Part shown: in pieces, positions 15,098-24,516 of the stretch | How positions within the stretch are numbered: position 1 is the first letter of the stretch | Layout of the letters: each line of letters begins with the position of its first letter | IMG/VR virus record: IMGVR_UViG_3300045051_000818 | Coordinates: 1-41,476 of that record | DNA from: a virus | Reading direction: 5' to 3' (one strand) | DNA: 41,476 nucleotides | The notes under the pieces: generated by a model | What the model saw: only the letters and a program-made list of their open reading frames with translations | Databases searched by the model: none | What the model was told of the DNA's origin: nothing | Translations under genes and position numbers: made by a program

Positions 15098-15126
15098 ATC
15101 TTATTGGTTCACTGTTTGAAAGTCAA
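15098..15126 (-). promoter_or_regulatory. Promoter of the internal virion protein unit
   Basis: TTGACT (15121-15126), 17 bases, TAAGAT (15098-15103) on the minus strand. The leader from about 15091 runs through the terminator hairpin at 15050-15065. Confidence 0.5.
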
Positions 15127-15162
15127 CAATTTTTTAAAAAAGGGTATTCTAAATTATAAACG

Positions 15163-16017
15163 TTAGTAGGCACCTTCCTTGGTTCCTATCCCATAAATAT
15201 GAAGAGTAGCTCCAGTTTCGCCAGCTCCAGCTTTATTTTCTAGTCTAGTTCCCGCTGTATTTATATTAGAGTTTTCGTGGGTCTGAAGAGTGAGCATGTT
15301 GGTTTGGTCGGTGGCCCGTGCGATATGAGACCACCCTGTTATGAAAGTAGAAAAAGCCGTATCCCAATTTTTGGTAACTGTTATTCCCGCTCCTGATGCC
15401 ACGCTCACCCCTGAAATAATGGCAACCTGAAGGAATAAGTTAGAATTAATGTTACTTCTCATCACCTTAGGAGCAGATGCCAACGAAGCAAAATTAGCCC
15501 TAGAAGTTATATTTATTGTACCCAAAGTTAACGGATCAGCCGTTGATATTCCAGTTACTGAAGCGCCTGATATATTAAGCCAAGTTTTAACGTGCATGAC
15601 GCTAACCGTAGCAACAGATAAGAGATTAAGTCCCGCCACCGTCATGTTACCCACAATGACATGCCCTCCGGCATTATCGTGTTCGGTATTTAAAACTGGA
15701 TACCAATCGGTAAACATAGCAGCCGTTGCGACTGCCTCAACAATAGCTCCTGCTGAGTGGGATTGATTGGTTGATCCACCTTGCCCTCGGGTTACCGTTA
15801 AATCATTTCCTGCAATATTTGTAACTTTCACATATTCCCAAAGAGAGGTTGATTTTAGTGTTCCAGCTGAATCAACTCGGTCTATAACCAAGTAACAAGG
15901 TGCAACAAGTTTTGAAGCATCTCCAATTGTAATTGTAGTAGTTGTGTCGTTTATCCCACTAGAAATAGTAGATGAAATGTTTTCTTGTGTCGGGGCTCTT
16001 GATATTCCTGCTGCCAT
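15163..16017 (-). CDS. Tail fibre or appendage protein (284 aa)
   Basis: A beta-rich protein with many Thr, Ser, Gly and Val, and an N-terminal domain (about 15-110) with DTTTTITIGDASKL and VTNIAGNDLTVTRGQGG, the type found in phage fibre and baseplate-associated proteins. The C-terminal half looks like a beta-sandwich (GATLHIYGIGTKEGAY). It follows the 654-residue nozzle candidate. Receptor binding is inferred. Confidence 0.55.
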   Translation of the reverse strand: MAAGISRAPTQENISSTISSGINDTTTTITIGDASKLVAPCYLVIDRVDSAGTLKSTSLWEYVKVTNIAGNDLTVTRGQGGSTNQSHSAGAIVEAVATAAMFTDWYPVLNTEHDNAGGHVIVGNMTVAGLNLLSVATVSVMHVKTWLNISGASVTGISTADPLTLGTINITSRANFASLASAPKVMRSNINSNLFLQVAIISGVSVASGAGITVTKNWDTAFSTFITGWSHIARATDQTNMLTLQTHENSNINTAGTRLENKAGAGETGATLHIYGIGTKEGAY

Positions 16018-16059
16018 ATTGTTATATTAGTTCCTCGTTTTTCATAAATCTATAGATTT

Positions 16060-18024
16060 TTAAGATGTGTTCCAAGTTGAGGGGATGATTGCGTCGCTTA
16101 GTGGTCTTGCTCTGAGTTGAGTCCCCAGTAATTCATATTTATCATTGTTGCCTGTTGTTGTAATTTCCAACTGTACTGTTCTGGCTGCTTTTGCAATATA
16201 TGTTCTACGAACCAGATCATTTGAGCCTTGTGAAGAACCCGCTCCTTGAGTGCTCCCCCACTTGGCCGTTCCCCACTTGTCAAATCCCCATCCCACTCCT
16301 GAGAATGCCGTGGAAATTGAAAAGGATTCAGCGCTTCCCACTGCCCCATCTCTAGTTTCTAATATCACGTTAACATTTGGAGATCCATATACATTTCTCC
16401 AGTTGGTCATGAGTTGCTCAATTTGTTTAAATCCAAACGGACTCCCAAACGAGGTTTTCTTTGTTAAAAGTGCCGTTTGAATCTTGACTCCTTTGTCGTC
16501 TGAGTTTGAGCTTGAAAATTCAGTGACATAATTATCATTACTGTCTCCCCACAGAAGATGCTCAGCATTCGCTCCATCATAATAAACCTCATAAACTGAA
16601 GGAACGGCAGGATATATGTGAGGACCCATCCAGGCAAGACGTTCTCTGTCGTATACGATTTCTTTTGTGTTCATAGCACTTCCACCTGTTGAAAAAGATA
16701 ATCGATATTTATTGTCCTGATAAATAGCGCAAGCCGACTGGAGTTGTTGAGTCGAAAGTGTTGCGAAAAGTGGTCTAATTTTAGCTGAGAGCTCGTTAGT
16801 ACGTAAGACGTTTGCCACATAATTAGCTTCGTTTCCTAGAGTAAATACTCCGCGCCTACTTAGGAAAAAGACATCGTTTTCAACGTGCTTAATGGTTCTG
16901 TGGGATACCGCCCCAACTCCCCGGATCACAAGCTTGACTGTTGGGATTACAAGAGAACCACTCACACTTAGCGTCACTTGCCAAACCGATCTTTCCTTAA
17001 AAACAACAATTGCATCTTGAAAAACTTTAAGTCCTGTTATTTGATCTCCTGAGTCTTTGTCGATATCAATATAACCTCCTCCGAACCTCCAATTAAATTT
17101 ATCAATATTACTTCCCCCTCCACTCCACATAATGCGGGATGGAAAGGCTATAATGTTGCCCACCACTAGTTTGTCCTGGTAACTTTCAATGTATTTGGCC
17201 ACAGGGCCTGTTGTTGAATCGGCAGCCGGCGGGAATACTAGCTGAGATGGATCAGGAACTCCTTTGTAATCATATTGTAAAGTTGAATTATCTACCGTCG
17301 TAATGAGGCGTTCATCCCCTTGATCTATACCATATATGCCGTAGCCTAAAACCAGAGAAGCAGGCGATGAGGAAGCCCACGTAATTCTAATTGTTGTATT
17401 TGTTAAGTCTTGCGGAGTAAAGGACACTAAAACAGCATCTGATGCAACGGTTTCCCCAACTGCATTAAACGCGCTCACTCTGAATGATCGTTCAAAGGTT
17501 CCCGTGACTCCTGAAAGATTAGTAACCAACACTGAAGTGGGTCGGGAAAGCTGGGTAAAACTACTAATTGTGACTCCGTTATATTTAGTTAAGTTATTAA
17601 ATCCGTTAACAATATAAACATTATTGAAAGACTGAACCATCTCGGCGTTATAACCAGAGGCGTATGATGCTCCTGGAATTTCGGTATTTACTGCCCCATT
17701 CCTTTTAACAAGTATCCCGTAATCAGATAGTGCTAAAAGCTCATTTATCCCGGAGGCACCCGATGCAAAGAGTACTCCCTTAAGGCCTCTAACTTGCTGG
17801 GAGCCAGTGGCCACTGAGGTGCCAGTTAAAAAGAAGTTTGCCGTACCTTCACGCTTAGTGGGAACCCCTTGACCTACAAGTTTCAAATTATCCGCTTGGG
17901 CCAACTCGTTATCTTTAATCTCGGTTTGTTTTAAAAGGGTATTGAGTCCTCCACGAAAATTATTCCAATCAAGCTGAATTGATTTTGCAGCTTTGTAAGC
18001 TGGGGCATTAAATTCAAATTTCAT
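16060..18024 (-). CDS. Probable tail nozzle / stabilisation protein (654 aa)
   Basis: The N-terminus (WNNFRGGLNTLLKQTEIKDN, then ADNLKL..GVPTKREG) matches the start often seen in podovirus tail-tube or nozzle beta-propeller proteins (T7 gp12/P22 gp10-like role). The rest is beta-rich with repeated YGI, VFLS, and W-containing strands (SRIMWSGGGSN, RRGVFTLGN). It lies directly after the 221-residue adaptor gene, the usual podovirus order. Assignment rests on order, size and N-terminal motif. Confidence 0.6.
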   Translation of the reverse strand: MKFEFNAPAYKAAKSIQLDWNNFRGGLNTLLKQTEIKDNELAQADNLKLVGQGVPTKREGTANFFLTGTSVATGSQQVRGLKGVLFASGASGINELLALSDYGILVKRNGAVNTEIPGASYASGYNAEMVQSFNNVYIVNGFNNLTKYNGVTISSFTQLSRPTSVLVTNLSGVTGTFERSFRVSAFNAVGETVASDAVLVSFTPQDLTNTTIRITWASSSPASLVLGYGIYGIDQGDERLITTVDNSTLQYDYKGVPDPSQLVFPPAADSTTGPVAKYIESYQDKLVVGNIIAFPSRIMWSGGGSNIDKFNWRFGGGYIDIDKDSGDQITGLKVFQDAIVVFKERSVWQVTLSVSGSLVIPTVKLVIRGVGAVSHRTIKHVENDVFFLSRRGVFTLGNEANYVANVLRTNELSAKIRPLFATLSTQQLQSACAIYQDNKYRLSFSTGGSAMNTKEIVYDRERLAWMGPHIYPAVPSVYEVYYDGANAEHLLWGDSNDNYVTEFSSSNSDDKGVKIQTALLTKKTSFGSPFGFKQIEQLMTNWRNVYGSPNVNVILETRDGAVGSAESFSISTAFSGVGWGFDKWGTAKWGSTQGAGSSQGSNDLVRRTYIAKAARTVQLEITTTGNNDKYELLGTQLRARPLSDAIIPSTWNTS

Positions 18025-18026
18025 AA

Positions 18027-18692
18027 TTACTCCCTACCAATTCTGAATCCTGCTATTGATGGAACTTGGAAAGTTCTATCCACATACGCTTTTCCAACTG
18101 CGTTTTCGTTTTCAATCATGCGGGCCAAAATTCTATCGCTTTCAGCTTTGGCTTCTGGAAATCTTTGATCCTCAATTGCTTTATAAACATAATAAAGGGC
18201 CCTTTGAACCAAAAATGTAGGGTCTGGGCAAGGAGAAACACTTGTTGTGGTTGAAAGGGACGTAACTTGAGAAAAGTAAGTAAACTGAATTGATGTGCCA
18301 GAGGCTAGTGTCCCGGCGTGCAAGAACATGACATATCCTGTATTTTCGTTTCCTAAAAGGTTAACAAAATTATCAGAATCTAAATATCTCCCATTATCAG
18401 TTGGGTTAATTACTAAAAGAGGTGAGGTGAGCCCACCTACTCTTAGGTTACCATCTAACTTTTTGAAATCAGCAGGAAGCGCATATGAGGCGTTTCCATC
18501 AGAGGTTGAGACATTCCCGTTAAATATTTTAAGAAGTGGACTCCAATCGTAACTTTCCGCCCAATCGCGGTTTGCACGGTCCAAGACGGCCCGTCGAGTT
18601 AAATAATCCGACGTTGTCACCGCAGGCGGTGTCGTAGATCTATCTAACTCAACAGCCATCTGGGCTTGTAAATCAGATTCTTGCCATGCCAT
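18027..18692 (-). CDS. Head-tail adaptor protein (221 aa)
   Basis: The helical N-terminal half (RAVLDRANRDWAESYDWSPL) and the strand region SYALPADFKKLDGNLRVGG are typical of podovirus adaptor proteins (T7 gp11/P22 gp4 role) that link portal and nozzle. The C-terminal half has AKAESDRILARMIE. It is followed after 2 bases by the nozzle candidate. A GACC-N6-GGTC hairpin lies in the upstream 42-base gap. Confidence 0.6.
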   Translation of the reverse strand: MAWQESDLQAQMAVELDRSTTPPAVTTSDYLTRRAVLDRANRDWAESYDWSPLLKIFNGNVSTSDGNASYALPADFKKLDGNLRVGGLTSPLLVINPTDNGRYLDSDNFVNLLGNENTGYVMFLHAGTLASGTSIQFTYFSQVTSLSTTTSVSPCPDPTFLVQRALYYVYKAIEDQRFPEAKAESDRILARMIENENAVGKAYVDRTFQVPSIAGFRIGRE

Positions 18693-18734
18693 TCAAAGTA
18701 TATGCCAATGACCTATTTTGGTCAGCGAGGCATA

Positions 18735-19190
18735 TTAGAATGCGCCTGCTCCGACCAAACTTGCCAAACTTGTAACAGGAATTCCCCTGATTACTCCGCC
18801 TAGCGAAACTGGAATAACGTAGTCAAAACCCAATCCTGCTCCTGTTGCTCCAATACCTAATATTGAGGTTGTGGAAACATATCCTCCATTAAAGGTAATA
18901 ATTGCGGCTGAGGCCATGGATGTATGGTTGAATGTAAGTAATCCAACTGTAGGTGAACCAACAACCGTTCTTCCAACGGTTAATGCAGTTCCCGCTGTTG
19001 CAATACTTCTAAATCTTGCTGAAAATCCAGCAAAGCTATCTACTTGAATAGGATTAGCTGAAGCTGTCGATGCAACTTGAAATGCAGTTTGAGATGCATT
19101 GCTGTTCACTTCCAAAGATGGACCTGGTGTATCAGTATCCCCAAGGATCTTTCCACCATATTCATTATCCAAATCATAAATCATTGACAT
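18735..19190 (-). CDS. Structural protein, beta-rich (151 aa)
   Basis: ATG 19190 follows AAAGGTGGTGAT. The chain is rich in Ala, Ser, Gly and Thr (SNASQTAFQVASTASANPI, GTALTVGRTVVG) and lacks charged helices. It resembles phage fibre-tip or decoration-like proteins. It is between the repeat-containing appendage genes and the adaptor. Function unknown. Confidence 0.45.
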   Translation of the reverse strand: MSMIYDLDNEYGGKILGDTDTPGPSLEVNSNASQTAFQVASTASANPIQVDSFAGFSARFRSIATAGTALTVGRTVVGSPTVGLLTFNHTSMASAAIITFNGGYVSTTSILGIGATGAGLGFDYVIPVSLGGVIRGIPVTSLASLVGAGAF

Positions 19191-19252
19191 ATATAATCAC
19201 CACCTTTCATATATATGATTTTAATAATACAAACTGTCTTTGTATATAGATT

Positions 19253-20500
19253 TTAACCACTGAAACGAGGATTCATGAATCCACGTGACATGAAGGTGGG
19301 CCAGTCATTACCTGCAGATCCACCTGCTGTTGCAACTTCTCCCAAAACACTCATCCATTGAAGTGTGAGTGAACCAGAAGTGTTTGGGGTTACGACTTTA
19401 TAGCCAATATCGTCTTGAATAGAAATTGTCGCAGTGTTGACACTGTCATTTTTAAGACCCGTTTCCGCCGCCGCAAATGAAACAGTAATAGAAGAATCAG
19501 CTAAATTATCTCTTACTGTAATAGTGGTTGCACTCGTTGCAATAGTATTTGCCGAAACAAAAGCCCCAAGTTCTTTTGCGGTAAATTGGAAACGTGGATA
19601 AATAACGGCATCTGCCTCAGCTCCGGTTGATTCCATGCGGCCGGAAGCATAGTAATAAAGCGTTGTATTAAAGCTTTGCGCCTGCGCCTGACCAACTAAG
19701 AAAACGAATTGACCGGCTGTACTTAGAAGACGCGAAAATAAAGCTGTAAATTGACAATTGCCGATACCCGCATTCGTAATAGAATAGTTATAGTCATTTC
19801 CTGCGACCAGTGAATCAGTGTTTGATGTATCTTCCTTTTGGCCTGTTTGACCTGTAGTATAAGCAACCGATTGTCCCCCATCAGCACCATTTTTTCTTGT
19901 TTTGATCGTGGTAGTTCCATTTGAAGCATTGGAATTAACATAAGTGTAAAGATTGGAGGCCGTAAAAGTCCCTCTTACTCTTAATTTTACGTTAGCCTCA
20001 GTTGCAGTCGCATCATTTAAAGTTCCCCCTCCTGGAAGAGAATATTTTGTACCATTACCTTGAGCCAGTGCGCTTGTAGCTCCTAAAACGCTTATGGAAT
20101 TACTAGAAGTATCGGGTGTAAATTGTATAGCAAACTGCCGAAATGTTATATTTCCACTCCCCGCAGAATTAGACTTTTTAAGAGTTGCTTCATCGGTATT
20201 GGCAAAACTTGCACTATTCGAGGTGTCTTCTTTTATTCCAGTTTGAGCCGCAGTATAAGCAACTGTGACAGTGGTATCACTAACACTCTTTCGAAGTGTC
20301 ATATTTACAGTCACATTAGAGGCATTAGCAGAAACATAAGTAAATAAGTTACTAAAAGTTCCTGCATCACGAATTGGAGTTTCTACTTCAGCTTCAGTAG
20401 CAGAAAAAGTTATACCACCACTTATAGGTAAAAAACTATTACCCGCCCCTGCAGTATTATAAGTAATTTGGGTTGCAAAAGAGAAAAGTGAATTAGCCAA
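19253..20500 (-). CDS. Appendage/decoration protein with three internal repeats (415 aa)
   Basis: Three degenerate modules of about 120-130 residues can be aligned: each has an EA-V start, an RDAGTFSNLFTYVSANASN-like strand pair, a TxRK/RDN..D..V-V.Y/F.AA.TG.K-DT.N block and a loop. They begin near residues 33, 165 and 290. This is a beta-sandwich repeat suited to a virion surface protein. Asparagine and serine content is high, which would suit glycosylation, though none is shown. Confidence 0.6.
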   Translation of the reverse strand: MANSLFSFATQITYNTAGAGNSFLPISGGITFSATEAEVETPIRDAGTFSNLFTYVSANASNVTVNMTLRKSVSDTTVTVAYTAAQTGIKEDTSNSASFANTDEATLKKSNSAGSGNITFRQFAIQFTPDTSSNSISVLGATSALAQGNGTKYSLPGGGTLNDATATEANVKLRVRGTFTASNLYTYVNSNASNGTTTIKTRKNGADGGQSVAYTTGQTGQKEDTSNTDSLVAGNDYNYSITNAGIGNCQFTALFSRLLSTAGQFVFLVGQAQAQSFNTTLYYYASGRMESTGAEADAVIYPRFQFTAKELGAFVSANTIATSATTITVRDNLADSSITVSFAAAETGLKNDSVNTATISIQDDIGYKVVTPNTSGSLTLQWMSVLGEVATAGGSAGNDWPTFMSRGFMNPRFSG

Positions 20501-20501
20501 T

Positions 20502-20945
20502 TTATAAAACCTCCACCTTTCCTACACCGAATTTTGTATCACAAAGAGTCTTTATGGCTGTTTTTTGTGCTTGAGTTAGATTGGCTCCCTTGATATCTAC
20601 CTTTAATTTTCTGTCTTTTCCAGTTCCTTCAAAGCTCCAGTTATATTCAATTCCTTCTTTGAGCCCCAATCCTGCATTGCTTCCATCTGTATTTTTTTTT
20701 GATTCTTCTAAATTAAGCTTTAATCCCTCATATCCAAGGAGAACTCTCAACATCTGGTTCTTTACTTTGTTTTCTTTATCAAAAATGGTATCCCAAAGCT
20801 CTTCATCTGTAAGACCTTCGTGAACTGGGCATCTTTTAAGAACTTTACTTAAAGTAAATGCTTCACGGCCATCAATTTCAGTGTCGTGCCTTTCTTCCAC
20901 TTGGCATTCACAAGTATCTGGTTTCCAATTATAAAATTTAATCAT
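20502..20945 (-). CDS. Hypothetical structural protein (147 aa)
   Basis: ATG 20945 follows AGGAGGTGATTTGA. The N-terminal part has CEC, a later RCPVH, then LTDEELWDTIFDKENKVKNQ; the C-terminus is beta-strand plus helix (KLKVDIKGANLTQAQK, then GVGKVEVL). It lies among appendage genes. No recognised family. Confidence 0.45.
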   Translation of the reverse strand: MIKFYNWKPDTCECQVEERHDTEIDGREAFTLSKVLKRCPVHEGLTDEELWDTIFDKENKVKNQMLRVLLGYEGLKLNLEESKKNTDGSNAGLGLKEGIEYNWSFEGTGKDRKLKVDIKGANLTQAQKTAIKTLCDTKFGVGKVEVL

Positions 20946-20993
20946 TCAAATCACCTCCTGCATGGTATGAAAATTTTAGCACCACTGCCATAA

Positions 20994-21788
20994 TTATGCT
21001 TCAAATCTAACGTTAAACATATATGATATTGTTGCCCCCCCATTTAGATTAATTACCAATGCATCCGCTTGAGCTCTTCCTGGTAATCCCATTTCTCCAA
21101 AATGCTCTGCATATCCTGAAGTTGTAGCAAGAGCTGTGAAAGGAATAAGAGTTGTTGCTCCCGATCTTATTTCAAGTTCTGATCTGCCTAATGACGAGAT
21201 ATGAATATTTTTAATAAAGAATCTATTGGATGCCGGGGCTGTTAATATTGTGGTGTTTCCTGTTCCTGAGATGATACCTGTATATACGGTGGAATTTGAT
21301 CCATATGCAGGAGTGTTGGTTACAAGACCAATGTATCCTTTAGAATCTGAAATGGTTACATTTCCAATTACTGCAACATTTGGCTGATTGCCGACTGTGA
21401 CTAGACCAATAAATGCCTTTGGGTCAGCCCATGCAGTTCCACCAGTTAAAGTTACAAGACCAATGTTTGTTTTGGAGTCAGTTAGGGTTACATTCCCTAA
21501 AATACCCACATTCGGATTACCTAGAGTTGCAGTCACTAAGCCAATATATGTCTTGGAATCACTAAGAGTTACATTACCAACTATCTGAGTTTTTGATCCT
21601 GGATCTAGGGTAACATTGCCTGCAAAACCAACGCTTCCAGTAATAGTAACTAATCCAATGTAAGTTTTAGGGTCTGGCCATGCCTGAACAGGGCTGACAG
21701 TAACTTGGCCAGCGGCTGCAGAACCTACAGTCTTTAGAGCTTTGTTAGTCCCATCATAAACCTCGTGTAATATGTCTTGAAAATTCAT
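20994..21788 (-). CDS. Fibre-like protein with repeated IGLVT/GNVTL strands (264 aa)
   Basis: Residues about 35-170 contain at least six copies of a strand motif YIGLVT or FIGLVT, alternating with GNVTLxDSKT (for example DSKTYIGLVTATLGNP). The repeat is about 18-28 residues and is also visible in the DNA. Such beta-strand repeats are typical of trimeric phage fibres. The C-terminal domain (about 175-264) is likely a small beta head with GRSELEIRSGATTLIPF. It probably assembles on the virion surface. Confidence 0.6.
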   Translation of the reverse strand: MNFQDILHEVYDGTNKALKTVGSAAAGQVTVSPVQAWPDPKTYIGLVTITGSVGFAGNVTLDPGSKTQIVGNVTLSDSKTYIGLVTATLGNPNVGILGNVTLTDSKTNIGLVTLTGGTAWADPKAFIGLVTVGNQPNVAVIGNVTISDSKGYIGLVTNTPAYGSNSTVYTGIISGTGNTTILTAPASNRFFIKNIHISSLGRSELEIRSGATTLIPFTALATTSGYAEHFGEMGLPGRAQADALVINLNGGATISYMFNVRFEA

Positions 21789-22258
21789 TTGTTTAATTTA
21801 GAAAATATAAAGAGATCATCGATTCTTCTTGCTCCCATAGTCGGCACACTTCTTGCTCTCTCGCTTATATATTTAACTATCGTCTCCACTTTATTTGTGT
21901 TTAATTTCCCTTTTACCCATTCGACTATTTGATATACTTTGTCGTAATACATATTCCATTCCTTTTTAGTATCAATTCCAAGTACTTTACCAACTAAATT
22001 GTAAGTATGATCTGTTACCATTTGTTCTGCTGTTGGGATAATAGGGGTATTATTATCTTTTTGTTGTTCAAGAATTAAGTTGCGAGCAAAAGGATCAACT
22101 CTTTTTTGTTTTAAAATCTTTTTTTCGAATTTCTGGATATTATCTGATAATAAAACTGGGTCAAAAATCACTTCTGGCTTTGGGGTACTGATCTTTGGTT
22201 CCATTGAAACCAATCTTTTTCTAGTATCGACAGGATTCTTTATCTCTACATCATCCAT
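21785..22258 (-). CDS. Hypothetical helical protein (157 aa)
   Basis: The first 60 residues are polar and proline-rich (MEPKISTPKPEVIFDPV); the rest is helical (TYNLVGKVLGIDTKKEWNMY, VETIVKYISERARSVP). It overlaps the repeat-rich fibre gene by 4 bases and may be its assembly partner. No family recognised. Confidence 0.45.
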   Translation of the reverse strand: MDDVEIKNPVDTRKRLVSMEPKISTPKPEVIFDPVLLSDNIQKFEKKILKQKRVDPFARNLILEQQKDNNTPIIPTAEQMVTDHTYNLVGKVLGIDTKKEWNMYYDKVYQIVEWVKGKLNTNKVETIVKYISERARSVPTMGARRIDDLFIFSKLNK

Positions 22259-22265
22259 AATTAAA

Positions 22266-22982
22266 TTATAGTTTCGATAAATATGGAAGTATACAATTTT
22301 TCTGATATTCTCTTAGTTTTTCCTGGTATGGTCCATTAAAAGGGAGATTTTCTTCCCACATAGGCATACGTCCATGTTCAAGACTATATGATTTATTTGT
22401 TTGATCTAGTTTAAAATTCCATCCACCTTGGAGTTTAAGACGATCTAGTACATCAAGACCACAAAGAGAGGAATATTTATCAAGTTCCTCATCAAATCCA
22501 CCAACAGAGTATATTGCTTCTTTTGGTATTGCACAAAAATTCCACTCTATTTCATTGTGGTTACACTCATTCAATCCCGTTCCTTTCTCTCTAGGGTCTT
22601 TCCAACTAATAACAGTAAATGTTTCATCTGTATATTTATTACCCACACCAGATATTATCGACTTCTCGTCGGCTTGATAGTTAATCCAAAACTTTTCAAG
22701 AGCATCAGGATCAAATGAGGTATGGTCTTGAATAGAAACTATTAGTTCACCTTTTGCGTGTCTAATCATTTTATTGTACGACTTATACACACTCCAATAA
22801 TCTCCTTCATTTTTGGGTGGATCAGTAAGAAGTTGGTCTATTTCAAAACCTTTAATTTTAATATGTGAGGGAGCTGAAACTATCCACTCCCAATTTTTAA
22901 ATGTTTGACGATTAAGTGCTTTCTCAACTAGCCTCAGTCCTTCGGGACGAATAGTAGGAGTTATTACGGAAATGGTCGCCAT
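22266..22982 (-). CDS. GT2-type glycosyltransferase (238 aa)
   Basis: A GT-A fold glycosyltransferase: ISVITPTIRPEG at the N-terminus, IQDHTSFDPDALEKFW in place of the usual DxD, and a W-rich acceptor half (WNFCAIPKEAIYSVGGFDEE). The DxD motif is altered to QDHTSF, so the metal site is unusual. It has no membrane segment and should be soluble. It starts inside the end of the neighbouring GT2 gene (22964-23704) and the two are probably co-translated. Confidence 0.7.
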   Translation of the reverse strand: MATISVITPTIRPEGLRLVEKALNRQTFKNWEWIVSAPSHIKIKGFEIDQLLTDPPKNEGDYWSVYKSYNKMIRHAKGELIVSIQDHTSFDPDALEKFWINYQADEKSIISGVGNKYTDETFTVISWKDPREKGTGLNECNHNEIEWNFCAIPKEAIYSVGGFDEELDKYSSLCGLDVLDRLKLQGGWNFKLDQTNKSYSLEHGRMPMWEENLPFNGPYQEKLREYQKNCILPYLSKL

Positions 22983-23704
22983 GGAATCACCACCTGTTCG
23001 GGAAACTCTTTGGCAAATAACACGTCAGGATATTCACCATGTTTTTGTTTGAAGTATTCACGATTTTTAATATCTCTCTCACTTCTGTTTTTTCCATCAT
23101 CCATTGATCTATATGTAAGTGAATCGGCATGTTGATAAACAGCTTTATTAGTATATGCTTGTTCCCATCCCTTAGAACGCATTCGGTGGTGGTGAGAGTA
23201 ATCGTCATATCCACCAGCACCATATGCCTCATCATAGCCCTGGAAGGCCTCACGACGCACTACAAAGAAGCTGGAGCTACACCACCTCTCTTTGCCACCA
23301 ATCCATGTGTCTTTGCCTTGTTCCATCGGTTCATCATAACCGATCATCTTGTAGTGAAGAGTACCTACTTTAGGATCTTTGAAGACCTCTTCTGCTATTT
23401 CCATCCAATTTGAACTAACACGAATATCATTATTGGAAAGTGCCACAAATTCGCCATGAGATAATTTCATTCCCTGATTAACAGCTCCAGGATAACCTAC
23501 ATTTTCTTTATTTCTAATATAAATATCAGCATTAGGTCTAACGACCCCTGCTCCATATGGTGATCCGTTATCGACAATTACAAATTCAAATTCACCGTTT
23601 GTTTTCTTTAATGATTCAACTGCACGCATTGAATAGTTAGCCAAATCTGGTGTTATATCGTATGTAAGCATTACTACACTAAATGAAGTATTGTTTTGTG
23701 TCAT
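22964..23704 (-). CDS. GT2 glycosyltransferase, rhamnosyltransferase-like (246 aa)
   Basis: SVVMLTYDITPDLANYSMRA at the start, FEFVIVDNGSP, IYIRNKENVGYPGAVNQG and ALSNNDIRVS are the classic donor-binding blocks of GT2 enzymes (DNGS and NND in place of DDGS and DxD). GGYDDYSHHHRMRSKGW follows, as in rhamnosyl- or galactofuranosyltransferases. It is soluble. It overlaps the 23701-24516 gene by 4 bases. Donor sugar is not identified. Confidence 0.75.
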   Translation of the reverse strand: MTQNNTSFSVVMLTYDITPDLANYSMRAVESLKKTNGEFEFVIVDNGSPYGAGVVRPNADIYIRNKENVGYPGAVNQGMKLSHGEFVALSNNDIRVSSNWMEIAEEVFKDPKVGTLHYKMIGYDEPMEQGKDTWIGGKERWCSSSFFVVRREAFQGYDEAYGAGGYDDYSHHHRMRSKGWEQAYTNKAVYQHADSLTYRSMDDGKNRSERDIKNREYFKQKHGEYPDVLFAKEFPEQVVIPWRPFP

Positions 23705-24516
23705 ATAAGCGCCTCCATGACAACATTAGCATATTTTTGTGCTGAATAATTTTTTAGTATAAATTCTCGGGGGCCAAGTCCTGACTCTTTCAATTCTTCC
23801 AAATAAGAACACGCCTTTATGTTTTCTGGATTAACCGTTGGAACAATGTCATTACTCATAGCTTCAAGAACTGTTCGCTCACTTCCATGAATGGCAGGTA
23901 TAGTAACTCGCTTGGATTTTCTGTAATAATTCCTTATTTTTATAGCAGGAAAATATCCAACTTCTACTTTTACTCCCTTGTCTATACATTCCTGATATTC
24001 TGTTTTTCCATCTGGTTGGATAGTCCCAACACACAACAACTTATCTCCCAAGTAAGCGATTTTTGACTGTCTCTTCCAGGGACTAAAAGTAGCTGGGTAA
24101 AAATATTCAATTGTTTTGTTTATTGGTTTGATGGGAGGACTAAAAAACTCTTGGTCGGTGGCGAATGCTTTTACCCCTTTGGCACCAAGGTTACGAACTT
24201 CTTGTAATACAGGCGTGCTTTCACAAAATACTGCATCAAAAGCTAGTAAATTCCCCTGATTATGGGGATTTGTAGTTAAAAACAAACCCTTTTTGGCACT
24301 ATAATCTGGCAAGTGCTTAATAAATTCACACGAATCATCACTCCAAAGTAATATTATGTCAAAATTGTCTTCTGGACTGGGAACCTCTTTATCAAAGAAC
24401 CACTGTACATGATGATTTTGGCTAATAAATTCCATCGCAGCTCTTAGTCCATCACGCCAATTAGGCATAACTTCCGATGCTTGTTCCCAAAACCACACAA
24501 ACGCAATCTTTTTCAT
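23701..24516 (-). CDS. GT-B glycosyltransferase, GT4-like (271 aa)
   Basis: Starts at ATG 24516 (KKIAFVWFWEQAS). The C-terminal half contains VEVGYFPAIKIRNYYRKSKR and IPAIHGSERTVLEAMSND, which match the GT4-type donor site (E-x7-E-like GSERTVLEAMS). The N-terminal half is a Rossmann-like acceptor domain with weaker similarity. It is shorter than a usual GT4 protein. Soluble and operon-borne. Confidence 0.65.
   Translation of the reverse strand: MKKIAFVWFWEQASEVMPNWRDGLRAAMEFISQNHHVQWFFDKEVPSPEDNFDIILLWSDDSCEFIKHLPDYSAKKGLFLTTNPHNQGNLLAFDAVFCESTPVLQEVRNLGAKGVKAFATDQEFFSPPIKPINKTIEYFYPATFSPWKRQSKIAYLGDKLLCVGTIQPDGKTEYQECIDKGVKVEVGYFPAIKIRNYYRKSKRVTIPAIHGSERTVLEAMSNDIVPTVNPENIKACSYLEELKESGLGPREFILKNYSAQKYANVVMEALI

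Noticed and set aside
18693-18734. TGACC/GGTCA hairpin before the adaptor gene as a terminator
   Set aside because: It has no U-tract and a short 5-bp stem, so a terminator call is not supported.
19191-19252. ATACAAA/TTTGTAT hairpin between appendage genes as a terminator
   Set aside because: AT-only stem of low stability and no clear T-run; it may be chance in AT-rich DNA.
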